Shown piece after piece: positions 54,393-63,818 of a stretch of 64,000 nucleotides of DNA. Origin of the DNA: Solirubrobacteraceae bacterium. Lineage in GTDB: Bacteria; Actinomycetota; Thermoleophilia; Solirubrobacterales; Solirubrobacteraceae. The position numbers and the translations under genes were made by a program. How positions within the stretch are numbered: position 1 is the stretch's first letter; every line of letters begins with the position of its first letter. The notes beneath the pieces are model-generated. The model saw only the letters and a list, made by a program, of their open reading frames with translations. It made no database searches and was not told the DNA's origin. The DNA is taken from positions 476,295 to 540,294 of the forward strand of contig JAUJOT010000001.1 in assembly GCA_030447505.1 (NCBI GenBank), written 5' to 3'.

Positions 54393-55567
54393 GCGGCTCC
54401 CTCCGCCAGGGCGCTGCGAAGCACGACATACTGCCGGTCCCAGGAGAACTCCTCCGCCCGCGCGCGGGCGCGTCGGCCCCACCGCCGGCGCTCCTGCGGC
54501 TCGTCGATCAGATGCGCCAGCAGCTCGGCGAGCACGTCGATGTCCGAAGAGTCGAACAGGAGCGCCGCATCCCGCGTCACGTCGGGGATGCCACCACGCC
54601 GCGACGCGATCGTCGGAAGGCCGCAGGCCAGGCCCTCGGCGAGCGTGAGCGGGCATGGATCGTCCCAGTTGGACGGTACGCAGAAGATCGAAGCGGCCTG
54701 GTACTCCGACAGGATCTGTCGGCGGTCGACGAAGGGCCGAAACTGGACCGCCTCTCCGAGCGGCTGAGCGAGCCGGCGCAGCCCGGTCTCGTAGTCGGAC
54801 AGCGGCGCATTCGCTGCGAACCCGCTGCTTCCGACGACGCGGACGATGAAACGTCGGCCTCCGCCGGAGATCTTCGCCGCGGCGCGCAGCAGCAGATCAG
54901 CGCCCTTCTCGGGAACGACTCGCCCGACGAACAGCACCACGGGGACGCCCTCCGGCGGACCGCCCTGCCGCGGGCGGAAGCGCTCGGTGTCGGCGCCGTT
55001 GTAGACGACGGCGATGTTCGCGCTCTCCCGACCCAGGCGGCTGGTGAGATCGTCGGCGATGAAGTCGCTGACGCAGATGACGCGGTGCGCGGCAGCGATC
55101 GTCCGCCGGGCCTCCCGGCGCCCGTAGGTCCGGAAGAGGCGGTTGTGGACGTACAGGCACACCTGAGCCTGCGGTCGCTGCGCGCTGAGAAAAGGCACGG
55201 GCGCGGGATTGTTGTGCAGGAAGACGGGCGTCCGCAGGTCGCGGTCGATCGCGGCGAGCGCGGGGCTGTACAGCGCCGTGGCGAAGCGGCGCGAAGCGCC
55301 CAGGCGACCGAGGCCGGCGTCCATCGCCTTCTTCATGCGTCCCGGTAGGGGCGGAAACTCCACCTCGAGACGCTCCCCGACGGGATACCCGCTGCGCGTC
55401 CCACGTCCGACGATCACCTCGGTCCGCCCGCCATGTTCGAGATGCCTCCGAGCGAGCTCGTAGACGATCGTCATCACGGCGCTGCCGGTTGCGGGCGAGT
55501 AGTGGTCGCCGGGAGTCGGGACGTGCACGTGGAGATCGCCGCCGGGCGGTGCGTCGCCGCGTCCCAT
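54389..55567 (-). CDS. glycosyltransferase family 4
   Basis: A 392-residue GT-B enzyme. PATGSAVMTIVYELARRHLEHGGRTEV is its opening loop; TPVFLHNNPAPVPFL, HRVICVSDFIADDL, VVLFVGRVVPEKGADLLLRAA and WDDPCPLTLAEGLACGLPTIAS follow, the last with the acidic pair. ATG at 55567 shares one base with the flippase stop (TAATG). Confidence 0.9.
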   Translation of the reverse strand: MGRGDAPPGGDLHVHVPTPGDHYSPATGSAVMTIVYELARRHLEHGGRTEVIVGRGTRSGYPVGERLEVEFPPLPGRMKKAMDAGLGRLGASRRFATALYSPALAAIDRDLRTPVFLHNNPAPVPFLSAQRPQAQVCLYVHNRLFRTYGRREARRTIAAAHRVICVSDFIADDLTSRLGRESANIAVVYNGADTERFRPRQGGPPEGVPVVLFVGRVVPEKGADLLLRAAAKISGGGRRFIVRVVGSSGFAANAPLSDYETGLRRLAQPLGEAVQFRPFVDRRQILSEYQAASIFCVPSNWDDPCPLTLAEGLACGLPTIASRRGGIPDVTRDAALLFDSSDIDVLAELLAHLIDEPQERRRWGRRARARAEEFSWDRQYVVLRSALAEGAA

Positions 55568-57102
55568 TAGGCCGCCTGAGTCGGAGCGAGGACGACGGGA
55601 CGCGCGACGCGCACGAGGCGCGCCGGCAGCAGATCGAAGAGCACGTCGGCGTCCGCGGCGGGCAGGAGTCCGCCGGAGAGCCTGGCCAGGACGACGAAGC
55701 AGGCGGTGCCGCCGGCGAACGCGGCCATGGCTCCTACGACGGCGTGGATCTCGCCGCCGCCCAGGCCCAGCCCGTAAGCGGCTGCGGACGACAGCAGGGC
55801 CAGGAGCGCGAGCCGCACGAACGGCACGTCGACCCGGCCGAGGTCGCTCGCAACGACCGTCGCGCGCACCGTCATCGCGATCGCGATCGCGCCGCCGACG
55901 GCATTCGCGATCACCGCTCCCCAAACCCCGAGCGGCGGGATCAGCGCGACCGCCAGGGCAACGTCGACCACGAGCGCGACGATGTTCGCCCGCAGCAGGA
56001 TTCCCGGCCTGCCGATGGCGTGGGCGAGCGCGAGGTATGGCTGCCCGGCGGCGCGCAGCAGCGACACGACGGCGAGCGCGGCGAAGGCCGTGCCGGTGCC
56101 GGCGTACTCCGGCCCGAACAGGACAGGCGCGATGAGCATCGTTCCGACGACGGCCGCGCCGGCGAGGAAGGCGACGGCGGTGGATGAGAGACGCAGCGCG
56201 CGGTCGAAGCCCGCCCGCATCCGATCCGGATGCGCGCCGGCGATCGCCGACAGCGCCGGCGTCAGCGGGCCGAGAATCGTGTCGACCGGCGTGGTCAGGC
56301 GCTGTGCCAGCCCGAACGCCAGGGCGAATACCGCCAGCGCCTGGTGCTCCCCGAGCAGTTCGAGGATGGCGACCTCCGAGCGGGAGAAGACCAGCGTCGA
56401 GAGCAGCGACAGCACGAGCGCCGTGATCGCGTAGCGCCAGAAGGCGTCCGGAAGCGCGCGCGGCATGCGCGGGATCATCGCGGCGCGACGCAGCGACGGG
56501 TTGGCGACGAGGATCCAGCAGGGGACTATCACGACACCGGCTACGAGATTGACGACGAAGACCGTCGTGCCCGAGGCGCCGGTCAGCGCCGCGACCATCG
56601 AGGAGATACCCGAGGTCACGGCCGCGAGGAAGGCCAGCTTGGCGCTGACGGCCCCGCGATTCTCAGCCTGGATCGAGAACAGCAGCCCCGAGCCGGCGTT
56701 GGACGCGACGATGGACCCGACGAGGATCGCGGCCAGGACCGGGTCGGGGCGTACCACCATGACCGTGATCGCCGACACGATCGGCAGCCGCAGCAGATTC
56801 CAGCCGAGGGCCTTGCCGATGAGATCGCGCGTGGCTGCCAGGTTCCCCGCCGCGAACGACTGGCTGGCGGCGCGCGTCATCGCCTGGCCGAAGCCCAGGT
56901 CGGTCACGGCGAACAGCAACGGAACCAGGAAGCTCAGAAAGGCGAACCGGGCGAACTCCTGGGGCCCGAGCGTCCGGGCGAGGACGACGCTGACCAGGAT
57001 CGCCAGTGGCAGCGCGATCACGCTCGACACCGTCGACCACGTCGCCCCGCGGATCGCGCGCCGCTGGAGCTCGCCCGCCGACAGCCCGCCGCCTTCACTC
57101 AT
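55567..57102 (-). CDS. polysaccharide flippase (Wzx/MOP superfamily)
   Basis: A 511-residue protein with about 14 hydrophobic helices. The opening ELQRRAIRGATWSTVSSVIALPLAIL with GPQEFARFAFLSFLVPLLF is typical of polysaccharide exporters, and GGAIAIAMTVRATVVASDLGR ends the second bundle. It moves lipid-linked units for region 2; a second flippase of low similarity is at 17575. ATG at 57102 overlaps the GT4 end by 8 nt. Confidence 0.9.
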   Translation of the reverse strand: MSEGGGLSAGELQRRAIRGATWSTVSSVIALPLAILVSVVLARTLGPQEFARFAFLSFLVPLLFAVTDLGFGQAMTRAASQSFAAGNLAATRDLIGKALGWNLLRLPIVSAITVMVVRPDPVLAAILVGSIVASNAGSGLLFSIQAENRGAVSAKLAFLAAVTSGISSMVAALTGASGTTVFVVNLVAGVVIVPCWILVANPSLRRAAMIPRMPRALPDAFWRYAITALVLSLLSTLVFSRSEVAILELLGEHQALAVFALAFGLAQRLTTPVDTILGPLTPALSAIAGAHPDRMRAGFDRALRLSSTAVAFLAGAAVVGTMLIAPVLFGPEYAGTGTAFAALAVVSLLRAAGQPYLALAHAIGRPGILLRANIVALVVDVALAVALIPPLGVWGAVIANAVGGAIAIAMTVRATVVASDLGRVDVPFVRLALLALLSSAAAYGLGLGGGEIHAVVGAMAAFAGGTACFVVLARLSGGLLPAADADVLFDLLPARLVRVARPVVLAPTQAA

Positions 57103-58186
57103 GTCCGCTGCGAGGGACAGCGTCGTCAGACGCAGCGACCGGGCCGCCGTCCAGCTCGCGGTAGACCGCGAGCAGCGCGTCGGCAGCGCGTTCCCAGCTG
57201 AAGCACTCCGCGCGCCGGAGGCCGGCCTCCACGAGCTGCTGTCGAAGCGCGGCGTCCTCGATGACGCGAACGAGCGAGTCGGCGAGCGCCTCGGGGTCGT
57301 TCTCGACCAGTACGGCGGCCGTCGCGCAGACCTCTTCGACGGCGCGTGACCGCACCGCGACCACCGGCGTACCGGCCGCCATGCTCTCGAGCGGCGGCAG
57401 GCCGAAGCCCTCGTACGTCGACGTCGACACCACGGCGCAGGCGGCGCGGATCAGGCGCGGCATCGTCGCCGCGGGGAGGTAGTCGAGCACCACTACGCCG
57501 TCGAGCGAGGCCGCTCGCGCCGCGTTCTCCGCCTGTGGGGGCGGGCCGGCCAGCGCCAGGCAGGCGGCGGTCCGCCGCCGGACCGCGGGCCATGCGGCCA
57601 ACAGCAGCGGGACGTTCTTGCGCTTGCTATGGCCGCCCATGCGCAGGAAGAACGGTCCGCGAATGCCCAACGCGGCAAGCTCGTCCTCCGACAGGGGCTC
57701 GACCGCAGGCGAGACCGGCTGACCCGGTCCGTTGGCCACCACGCGAATCCTCTCGGGCGGCACCCCGAGCAGCTCCTGCAGCTCGTGTGCTGTGAAGCGA
57801 GAGGGCGTCAGCAGCCTAGAGGCGCGCTGCACCAGATCGCTGGTCCATACCGGCAGCGTCCCCTCGTCGCGGAAGCGCATGGCGGCGAGATCATGGATCG
57901 TGGCGACGAACGGGCGCTCGGGCGGCGGCGGCCGCAGGTCCAGTCCGATCAGGTGGACCAGATCGGCCGAGCGCCACGCGCGGCGGGGCACGCGCCAGGG
58001 GCGGCCCGGATACCACCGCGCGCGCAACGACCGGGCATGACGGCGCCCCGCCCGCCCGCCCACCACACGCAGCTCGAGCGTGATCCCGTCGGGCTTGGCC
58101 TGCAGCGCTTCGAGCAGGCGCAACTCGGCCGACTCGAGCCCCATCGGCTGAGGGCTCCGCGCACCGGATACCACGGCGACCTTCAC
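57095..58186 (-). CDS. glycosyltransferase family 4
   Basis: A 363-residue GT-B enzyme, short at the N-terminus (KVAVVSGARSPQPMGLESAELRLLE). RPFVATIHDLAAMRF, ASRLLTPSRFTAHELQELLGVPPERIRVV, FFLRMGGHSKRKNVPLLLAAW and TYEGFGLPPLESMAAGTPVVAV are its GT4 blocks. GTG at 58186 overlaps the methyltransferase stop by 4 nt. Confidence 0.9.
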   Translation of the reverse strand: MKVAVVSGARSPQPMGLESAELRLLEALQAKPDGITLELRVVGGRAGRRHARSLRARWYPGRPWRVPRRAWRSADLVHLIGLDLRPPPPERPFVATIHDLAAMRFRDEGTLPVWTSDLVQRASRLLTPSRFTAHELQELLGVPPERIRVVANGPGQPVSPAVEPLSEDELAALGIRGPFFLRMGGHSKRKNVPLLLAAWPAVRRRTAACLALAGPPPQAENAARAASLDGVVVLDYLPAATMPRLIRAACAVVSTSTYEGFGLPPLESMAAGTPVVAVRSRAVEEVCATAAVLVENDPEALADSLVRVIEDAALRQQLVEAGLRRAECFSWERAADALLAVYRELDGGPVAASDDAVPRSGHE

Positions 58187-58854
58187 GCGCGCGCCTGGCG
58201 AAGCCGTAGCCGTGTCAGCGTGAAGTGCGTAAGCTCGACGAGCGCGGGCGGCAGCAGCCTGTGACGCAGTCGCCTGCGCCGGCTCGCCAGATACTGCGAG
58301 CTCAGCTCGGCATCTCCAAACAGCACGACGAGGCTGTCGCCTCGGGAGAGGACTGCCGTCGCGCCCGCCCGCGCGAGCTCGTGCTCCGGCCAGTGCGAGC
58401 GGTGCGTCTCGAACGGGTTCTCCTCATCGGCCTGTTCGAAGAACGTGCGCGGAGTCGCCACCGCCACCAGATCAGCGACCGCAAGGCACTGCCCAAGAAA
58501 CCGACGAGCCTCTTGCGGCGTGAAGTGCTCGAGGATGTCCGCCGCGATCGCCAGGTCGTAGCGCTGGTGCTCCGCTGCCATGCGCTCGAGCACCTCGACT
58601 GCATCGCCGATGAGCAGCCGGTCGTAGATCGACCGCTGCAGGTCCCCGATGTAGGGCTCGTAGCCCTCGATGCCGTGCACTTCGACGCCGTCGCCGCGCG
58701 CACGCGGATGCCACGGCTGGTGGCCGTACTCGCGCGCGAGGAACCCCATGCGGCCGTTGCCGACCCCGATGTCGAGGACCCGCTGAGGCTGCAGCCACTC
58801 GATCAGGGCGGCGATCGGCGTCAGCGAATCCGTGAATCCGGTCGGCACTCTCAC
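58183..58854 (-). CDS. SAM-dependent methyltransferase
   Basis: A 223-residue class I methyltransferase: RVLDIGVGNGRMGFLAREYG is SAM motif I, EVHGIEGYEPYIGDLQ motif II, YDLAIAADILEHFTPQEARRFL motif IV. GTGA overlap with the gene before it supports the GTG at 58854. It probably methylates a sugar or the lipid-linked intermediate; target unknown. The C-terminal 45 residues are basic. Confidence 0.88.
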   Translation of the reverse strand: MRVPTGFTDSLTPIAALIEWLQPQRVLDIGVGNGRMGFLAREYGHQPWHPRARGDGVEVHGIEGYEPYIGDLQRSIYDRLLIGDAVEVLERMAAEHQRYDLAIAADILEHFTPQEARRFLGQCLAVADLVAVATPRTFFEQADEENPFETHRSHWPEHELARAGATAVLSRGDSLVVLFGDAELSSQYLASRRRRLRHRLLPPALVELTHFTLTRLRLRQARA

Positions 58855-60848
58855 ACCCCCCGTCCGAGGGCGACGCGGGCCGCGCTCCAGCGCCCGCGCA
58901 GGACGGAGCCGATCAGCAGGGCGAGCCGGGCCAGCGGCCACGCCAGCGCTCCGCCGTGCTTTTTCAGGAAGCGCCGCTGCCCGGAGTAGAAGTGGCGCAG
59001 GCGGGTGGCGGATACCGTCGACGACGCCGAGCCGACGTGCGTCGCCGTCGTCGTCGGGGTGAAGACGACGTCCCAGCCGCACGCGAGGAGCCGCCGCTGC
59101 AGGTCCGCCTCCTCGCCGTACAGCCAGAACTCCTCGTCGAAGCCGCCGACCTCGTCCAGCGCCTCGCGGCGCAGCAGCAGGCAGGCGCCGATCAGGAAGT
59201 CGACCGTCCGCTCCTCGTCGTGCTGCCAGGTGCCGAGGTCCTCCAGCAGGCCGAGGCGCCGCAGCGGCCGGTGCAGCAGCAGCGCCTCCAGCCAGAGCCG
59301 CGCCGCATGCGGGAACGGCCAGGCCGATCGCTGCAGCGTGCCGTCGACGTTGAGCAGGCGCGGTCCGACCGCCCCCGCGCGCGGATGGCGCTCCGCCGCC
59401 GCGACGAGCTCGGCGACGGCTCCGGCCTGCAGGAAGGCATCGGAGTTCAGCAGCAGCACGTACGCGCCGCTGCAGCGCTCGAAGGCGATGTTGTTGGCGC
59501 GCCCGAAGCCGGCGTTCTGCTCGAGCTCGATCAGCTCCACGTCCGCGAACCGGTCGCGCACGAGCTCCACGCTGCCGTCGGTGGAAGCGTTGTCGACGAC
59601 GATCGTCTGAAGGTCGACGTCCGCCTGGTCGCGCAGGCACTGCAGGCAGCGCTCGAGCAGCTCGCGGGTGTTGTAGCTCACGATCACGACGCTCACCTCG
59701 CTCCCCGCGGCGGGGGCCGGGCGCACCCCGAGCACCCGCTCGATCTCCAGCGCGCGCGCCTGCCACGTCTCGTCCGCGACGGCCGCGCGGCGGGCTGCGG
59801 CCTGCTCGGCGTCGTCCTCGACGAGCAGGCGCTCGGCCTCGGCCACCAGCTCCTCGCAGGTAGCGGCGCACGTCACGTGCGTCTCGAGATCAGGCGCATT
59901 GCCGGTCGGGGTAGAGATGACGGGCCGGCCGGCGGCCAGGTACTCGTAGAGCTTGAGGGGGTCCAGGCTGCGGGTGAACTCCGTCACGCGGTGGGGCAGC
60001 AGGCAGACGTCGAACGCCTCGAGATATGCTCGCACGTCGGCGTGCGGGCGCACGCCGAGGTGCTGGACGTTGGGCAGCCCGAGCAGGCGCTCGCGGTCGG
60101 CGGGCTCGAGCTGGTCGGGCCCGAGCAGCACGAAGGCCCATGACGGGCGCAGCTCGGCCGCGCGCGCGAGCAGCTCGACGTCGAGCCGCGACGAGTGCAG
60201 CGTCCCGGCATAGCCGAGGCGCGGGCGCGGCAGGCGGTCGAGCTCGGCGGGCGCGGGCGCAGCGGCGGCCGGGGGCTCGACCGCGTTGGGCAGGTACGTG
60301 ACACGGTCGCTCCAGGCGCGCGCGTCGCGCTCCAGCGTGCGCGAGCACGCGAGCACGCGGTCGGCGCGGCCGCCGAGCGACTCGATCCGCCGCTGGACCG
60401 CGGCGCGCCGCACGGGGTCTGCCTCGAACGCGGCCCAGTCGTCGGTCAGGTCGTAGACGATGCGCCCGACGGGCAGCAGGTCGACGAGCGTCTCGACGCG
60501 CGGATCCTGCGTCCACAGTGCCGGCTGCCGGATCCCCAGCGTGTGCAGCGCGCGCCGAATCTGCGCGCACTCGACGCGGTCGCTGAGCCGGTCGAGCAGG
60601 CCGACCGCCGGGAGCGGGCGGATCGGGCACAGCCGCCAGATGTTCGGCGCGACCTGCTGCGGGCGGGGCGGCCGCCAGCGGCGCACGGCGCGCGGGCGCA
60701 GCGGCAGCTCGGCGAACAAAAAACGCGAGCTCCGGTGGCGCTCGGCGAGCGCGCGGACGAGCAGCTGGTTGCGCCGCTCGACCTGATCCCACTCCTCCTG
60801 GGCGATCACGAGCCAGTCGGGCGGTCGCGCGAGAGCGCCCTCAGGCAT
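58851..60848 (-). CDS. two-domain glycosyltransferase: GT4-like N-terminal half plus GT2
   Basis: A 665-residue fusion. Residues 1-370 form a GT-B/GT4-like module (WLVIAQEEWDQVERRNQLLVRAL, LGYAGTLHSSRLDVELLARAA, EFTRSLDPLKLYEYLAAGRPVIST). Residues about 382-665 are a GT-A/GT2 module (EVSVVIVSYNTRELLERCLQCL, TIVVDNASTDGSVELV, GRANNIAFERCSGAYVLLLNSD). ATG at 60848 overlaps the upstream stop. Two sugars may be added in turn by one chain. Confidence 0.88.
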   Translation of the reverse strand: MPEGALARPPDWLVIAQEEWDQVERRNQLLVRALAERHRSSRFLFAELPLRPRAVRRWRPPRPQQVAPNIWRLCPIRPLPAVGLLDRLSDRVECAQIRRALHTLGIRQPALWTQDPRVETLVDLLPVGRIVYDLTDDWAAFEADPVRRAAVQRRIESLGGRADRVLACSRTLERDARAWSDRVTYLPNAVEPPAAAAPAPAELDRLPRPRLGYAGTLHSSRLDVELLARAAELRPSWAFVLLGPDQLEPADRERLLGLPNVQHLGVRPHADVRAYLEAFDVCLLPHRVTEFTRSLDPLKLYEYLAAGRPVISTPTGNAPDLETHVTCAATCEELVAEAERLLVEDDAEQAAARRAAVADETWQARALEIERVLGVRPAPAAGSEVSVVIVSYNTRELLERCLQCLRDQADVDLQTIVVDNASTDGSVELVRDRFADVELIELEQNAGFGRANNIAFERCSGAYVLLLNSDAFLQAGAVAELVAAAERHPRAGAVGPRLLNVDGTLQRSAWPFPHAARLWLEALLLHRPLRRLGLLEDLGTWQHDEERTVDFLIGACLLLRREALDEVGGFDEEFWLYGEEADLQRRLLACGWDVVFTPTTTATHVGSASSTVSATRLRHFYSGQRRFLKKHGGALAWPLARLALLIGSVLRGRWSAARVALGRGV

Positions 60849-62001
60849 GCGCCACCCGCTGGTAGATCTCCTCATACAGCGGCACGACGCGGCTCCAGGA
60901 GAGCTGCTCGGCCTGCGCGCGGCCGCCGGCGACGAGCCGCTCGCGAAGCTCCGGGTCGCCCGTCAGCCGGACCAGCGCGGCAGCGAGGCCGTCGGCGTCC
61001 TCGGGACCGACGAGCAGCGCGTTGTCGCCGTCGCGGGCGAACTCGGGGATGCCGCCGACACGGGCGGCGACAGCCGGGGTGCCGGCCGCCATCGCCTCCA
61101 GCAGGGCGATCCCGAACGCCTCTTGGCGCGACGGGAACGCGAACGCGTCGGCGCCGCACATCAGCTCGGCGAGGCGTTCGCGACCGACGGCGCCGGCGAA
61201 CGAGACGTCGCCGTCCAGACCGAGCTCGGCCGCGAGGCGCGTCAGCGCCGCGCGCTCGGGGCCGTCGCCGGCGACGACCAGCCGGCGTCCGCCGAGCGAC
61301 TGCCTGGCCTGGGCGTAGGCGCGGAGGACGAGATCGACCCCCTTCTGGTGCACGAGGCGGCCCGCGCTGAAGATGTAGGGGTCCACTCGGTCGTCGCGCC
61401 GACGCGCGGTCTCGAACTCCGAGAGGTCGACGGCGTTGGGCAGCACGGTGACCGGCGCGAGAAGCTCGAGCTGCTCGCGCAGCTCCTCCAGCACGACCCG
61501 CGATGGCGTGGTGACGGCCGCGGCATCGCGCAGCAGGGTCTGCAGCGCCCAGCGCAGCGGCCGCGACCGTTCGAGGCTCGAGTGCGCATCGTTGCGCAGC
61601 TCGCCGTGCGCGCTGAAGACGATCGGCGCCCGGATGAGCCTGCGCAGCGCTGCGACGTAGACGGCGTTGGGCCCCGCTCCGTGGACGTGGACGACGTGCG
61701 GCGCGAAGGTGGATGTCAGCCGCAGCAGTGCGGCGGCCGACCGCGGGGCGACGACAGCGAAGCGCGCGACCGCACCGGTGCGTCGGGCCGGAAGCGCGAG
61801 GCGCAGCCGGCGTACCGGCAGGCCGTCCATCGTCTGCTTCGGGAGCGTGCGAGATGGCCACCGATTTGTCAGGATCATCGGCCGGTGGCCGCGCCGCTGG
61901 AGCTCCAGCGCCAGGCGCCGCGTCATCTCCTCGATCCCCCCGACGTGCGGGTAGTACGCGCTGGGCACGAGCAGCACGCGCAGCGCTCGCTCACTCGGCA
62001 A
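60841..62001 (-). CDS. glycosyltransferase family 4
   Basis: A 386-residue GT-B enzyme: LRVLLVPSAYYPHVGGIEEMTRRLALELQRRG has the glycine loop, VVHVHGAGPNAVYVAALRR and VFSAHGELRNDAHSS follow, with DPYIFSAGRLVHQKGVDLVLRA and SRQEAFGIALLEAMAAGTPAVAA at the donor site. TTG at 62001 is supported by GAGG 8 nt upstream; GTG at 61977 is possible. It overlaps the Wzz-like gene end by 11 nt. Confidence 0.9.
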   Translation of the reverse strand: MPSERALRVLLVPSAYYPHVGGIEEMTRRLALELQRRGHRPMILTNRWPSRTLPKQTMDGLPVRRLRLALPARRTGAVARFAVVAPRSAAALLRLTSTFAPHVVHVHGAGPNAVYVAALRRLIRAPIVFSAHGELRNDAHSSLERSRPLRWALQTLLRDAAAVTTPSRVVLEELREQLELLAPVTVLPNAVDLSEFETARRRDDRVDPYIFSAGRLVHQKGVDLVLRAYAQARQSLGGRRLVVAGDGPERAALTRLAAELGLDGDVSFAGAVGRERLAELMCGADAFAFPSRQEAFGIALLEAMAAGTPAVAARVGGIPEFARDGDNALLVGPEDADGLAAALVRLTGDPELRERLVAGGRAQAEQLSWSRVVPLYEEIYQRVAHA

Positions 62002-63511
62002 TGGCCGGCCTCGCCGCAGCCGACGGCCAGGGCCCGTAGCCCTCGGCCGCGAGCTCGCCCTTCGGGACGCCGGTGATGACCGTGCCGAGCAGCGAGCCTC
62101 CCGCCTCACAGATGACCTGCGCCGCGCGCGCGACGTCGCGGCGCTGCGTGCGAGAGTGCTGCACGACGAGGATCGCTCCCGAGGCCTGCGCCAGGAGCGC
62201 CAGCGCGTCGCCGACCGCCAGCAGCGGGGCGCATTGGACGATCACTATGTCGTGGTCGGCGGCGAGATCGTCGAGGACTCGCTCGACGCGCCCACCCGAC
62301 AGCAGCTCGCCGGCCTCATCCCCGCTCGCGCTGCCCGCGGTCACCACGCTGATCTGCACGGGCTGGCGGGGCCGGCTGCCGTTGACGGACTCCTCAGAGG
62401 GAACATCGAAGCTCTGGACGACCTGCTCGGCGGGCGTTCGCCGGATCGCGTCGGCCAGTCCCGGGGCCGCATCGTCGAGGCCGAACTGCGCCCCCAGGGC
62501 GGGGTGACGGAGGTCTGTGTCGACGACGGCCACGCGAAAGCCCTGTCTGGCGAGCGAGACGGCCAGATGCGCCGCGACGCTCGCATTGCCGTCGGTGCGG
62601 TCGGTCGCGCTCGTCACGAGGATCCGCCGCAGCGCGTCCGCTCCCCCGTTCAGCACGAGCAGAGCGGTGCGCAGCTGATCGAACGGCTCGCGGCTCGCGG
62701 CCAGCACGCGCGGCTTGCGGCCTCGCGGCCGGCGCAGCCTCGGCAACGCCGCGAGCTGCGGAGCGTCGACCAGGCGCCGCAACTCCGACAGCCGCCGCAC
62801 GCGCGGATCGAGCGCCTCGAGCGAGAACGCGAGGACGAGCCCGAGCAGGAGGCCGAGCGCTGCTCCGGCCGCGCCCCAGCGCAGCGGCGCCGCTTCCGCC
62901 TGCGTAGCTCCCGGGACCGCGCGCTCGATCAACTCGGCGTCGAAATCTCCGAGCAGCGCCGTCGTGCGAAGCTCGGCCAGCTCCGACGCGAGCACGGAGC
63001 GCTCGCGGGAGCCTCGCGGGAGATCCGCGAGCTGGCGCTCCAGGCTCGCGATCGCACGCCGCGCGCGATCGCGAGACCTCTCACCGCGCGCGGCGATGAA
63101 CTGCTCCGCGAAGGCGTTCGCGAGCTGCGCCGCCGCGCGAGGGCTCTCGTCACGAGCGGTGATGTCGATGAACGCCCGGCTTTCGTCGGGCTGCACCGAC
63201 ACAGCGTCGAGCAGCTCGCCGAGCGGACGCTGATCCCCGAGCTCTTCGCTGACCCGCTTCGCGACCGCGCGCGTACGGATCAGCCGCGCAGCGACGTCAG
63301 CGGAGAGGCCGCCGGGCGCGCTCGCGCCCGAGCCGGCTCCCGACGAGACCAAGACGGTGGCCGTGGCCGCCTCGGTCCGCGACACCGCGAGCGCGAACAG
63401 GATGCCCGCGACCGCCCCGATGACGACGAGCTGGATGAGCACCCATCGCCGTCGCGACAGGACGCGGCGTATCTGATCGAAGGAGATCGGCTCGGGGGGG
63501 GCGTCGTTCAT
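61991..63511 (-). CDS. Wzz/BY-kinase-like protein with a degenerate P-loop
   Basis: A 506-residue protein with the plan of the one at 26903: basic N-terminus, helix (WVLIQLVVIGAVAGILFAL, about 23-42), periplasmic coiled region, second helix (GAAGAALGLLLGLVLAFSLEAL, about 213-234) and a P-loop NTPase domain. Walker A is SATDRTDGNASV (301-312): the Lys of GK(S/T) is replaced by Asn. Walker A' VVDTDLRHP is kept, and Walker B is IVIVQCAPLL with the Asp replaced. ATP use is therefore doubtful. The chain-length role of the Wzz part may remain. It heads an eleven-gene leftward operon. Confidence 0.86.
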   Translation of the reverse strand: MNDAPPEPISFDQIRRVLSRRRWVLIQLVVIGAVAGILFALAVSRTEAATATVLVSSGAGSGASAPGGLSADVAARLIRTRAVAKRVSEELGDQRPLGELLDAVSVQPDESRAFIDITARDESPRAAAQLANAFAEQFIAARGERSRDRARRAIASLERQLADLPRGSRERSVLASELAELRTTALLGDFDAELIERAVPGATQAEAAPLRWGAAGAALGLLLGLVLAFSLEALDPRVRRLSELRRLVDAPQLAALPRLRRPRGRKPRVLAASREPFDQLRTALLVLNGGADALRRILVTSATDRTDGNASVAAHLAVSLARQGFRVAVVDTDLRHPALGAQFGLDDAAPGLADAIRRTPAEQVVQSFDVPSEESVNGSRPRQPVQISVVTAGSASGDEAGELLSGGRVERVLDDLAADHDIVIVQCAPLLAVGDALALLAQASGAILVVQHSRTQRRDVARAAQVICEAGGSLLGTVITGVPKGELAAEGYGPWPSAAARPAIAE

Positions 63512-63562
63512 GGCGGATTGTCGTTCGACCGGAAGCCGTGCCCCCTGCACGAGAAAAAGGGT

Positions 63563-63596
63563 GTAACGGACAGCAGGTCGCTGCGGGAACCGTTAC
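63563..63596. promoter_or_regulatory. inverted repeat upstream of the region 2 leftward operon
   Basis: GTAACGG (63563-63569) and CCGTTAC (63590-63596) form a 7-bp inverted repeat with 20 bp between, 52-85 bp before the Wzz-like start. It could be an operator; no reliable -35/-10 was found. Confidence 0.3.
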
Positions 63597-63779
63597 CCGT
63601 TCACGTGTCCGCCTAGCGACGTGCCGGCTACCGATTCAGCGGCTCGGACATAAGGGTCAGTTTGTCGTACTCGAGCGATCACCGTACCCTGCGGGTCGCG
63701 CGACTGACGGGCCGGCTGCTCAGCTGTGACGACAAGCCGAGCAAACGGGGACCGTTTCTCCCTCCGCTCTACGAGATTC

Positions 63780-63809
63780 GCGAGAGCCCGGCCGCGGCCG
63801 GGCTCTCGC
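63780..63809. terminator. perfect 30-nt palindrome, probable terminator hairpin
   Basis: GCGAGAGCCCGGCC followed by its exact complement gives a perfect stem (13 bp with a 4-nt loop). It lies just after the stop of the leftward gene that ends at 63819, so it may terminate that gene; no T run follows on either strand, so rho-independent action is uncertain. Confidence 0.5.
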
Positions 63810-63818
63810 CGTCTTCGG

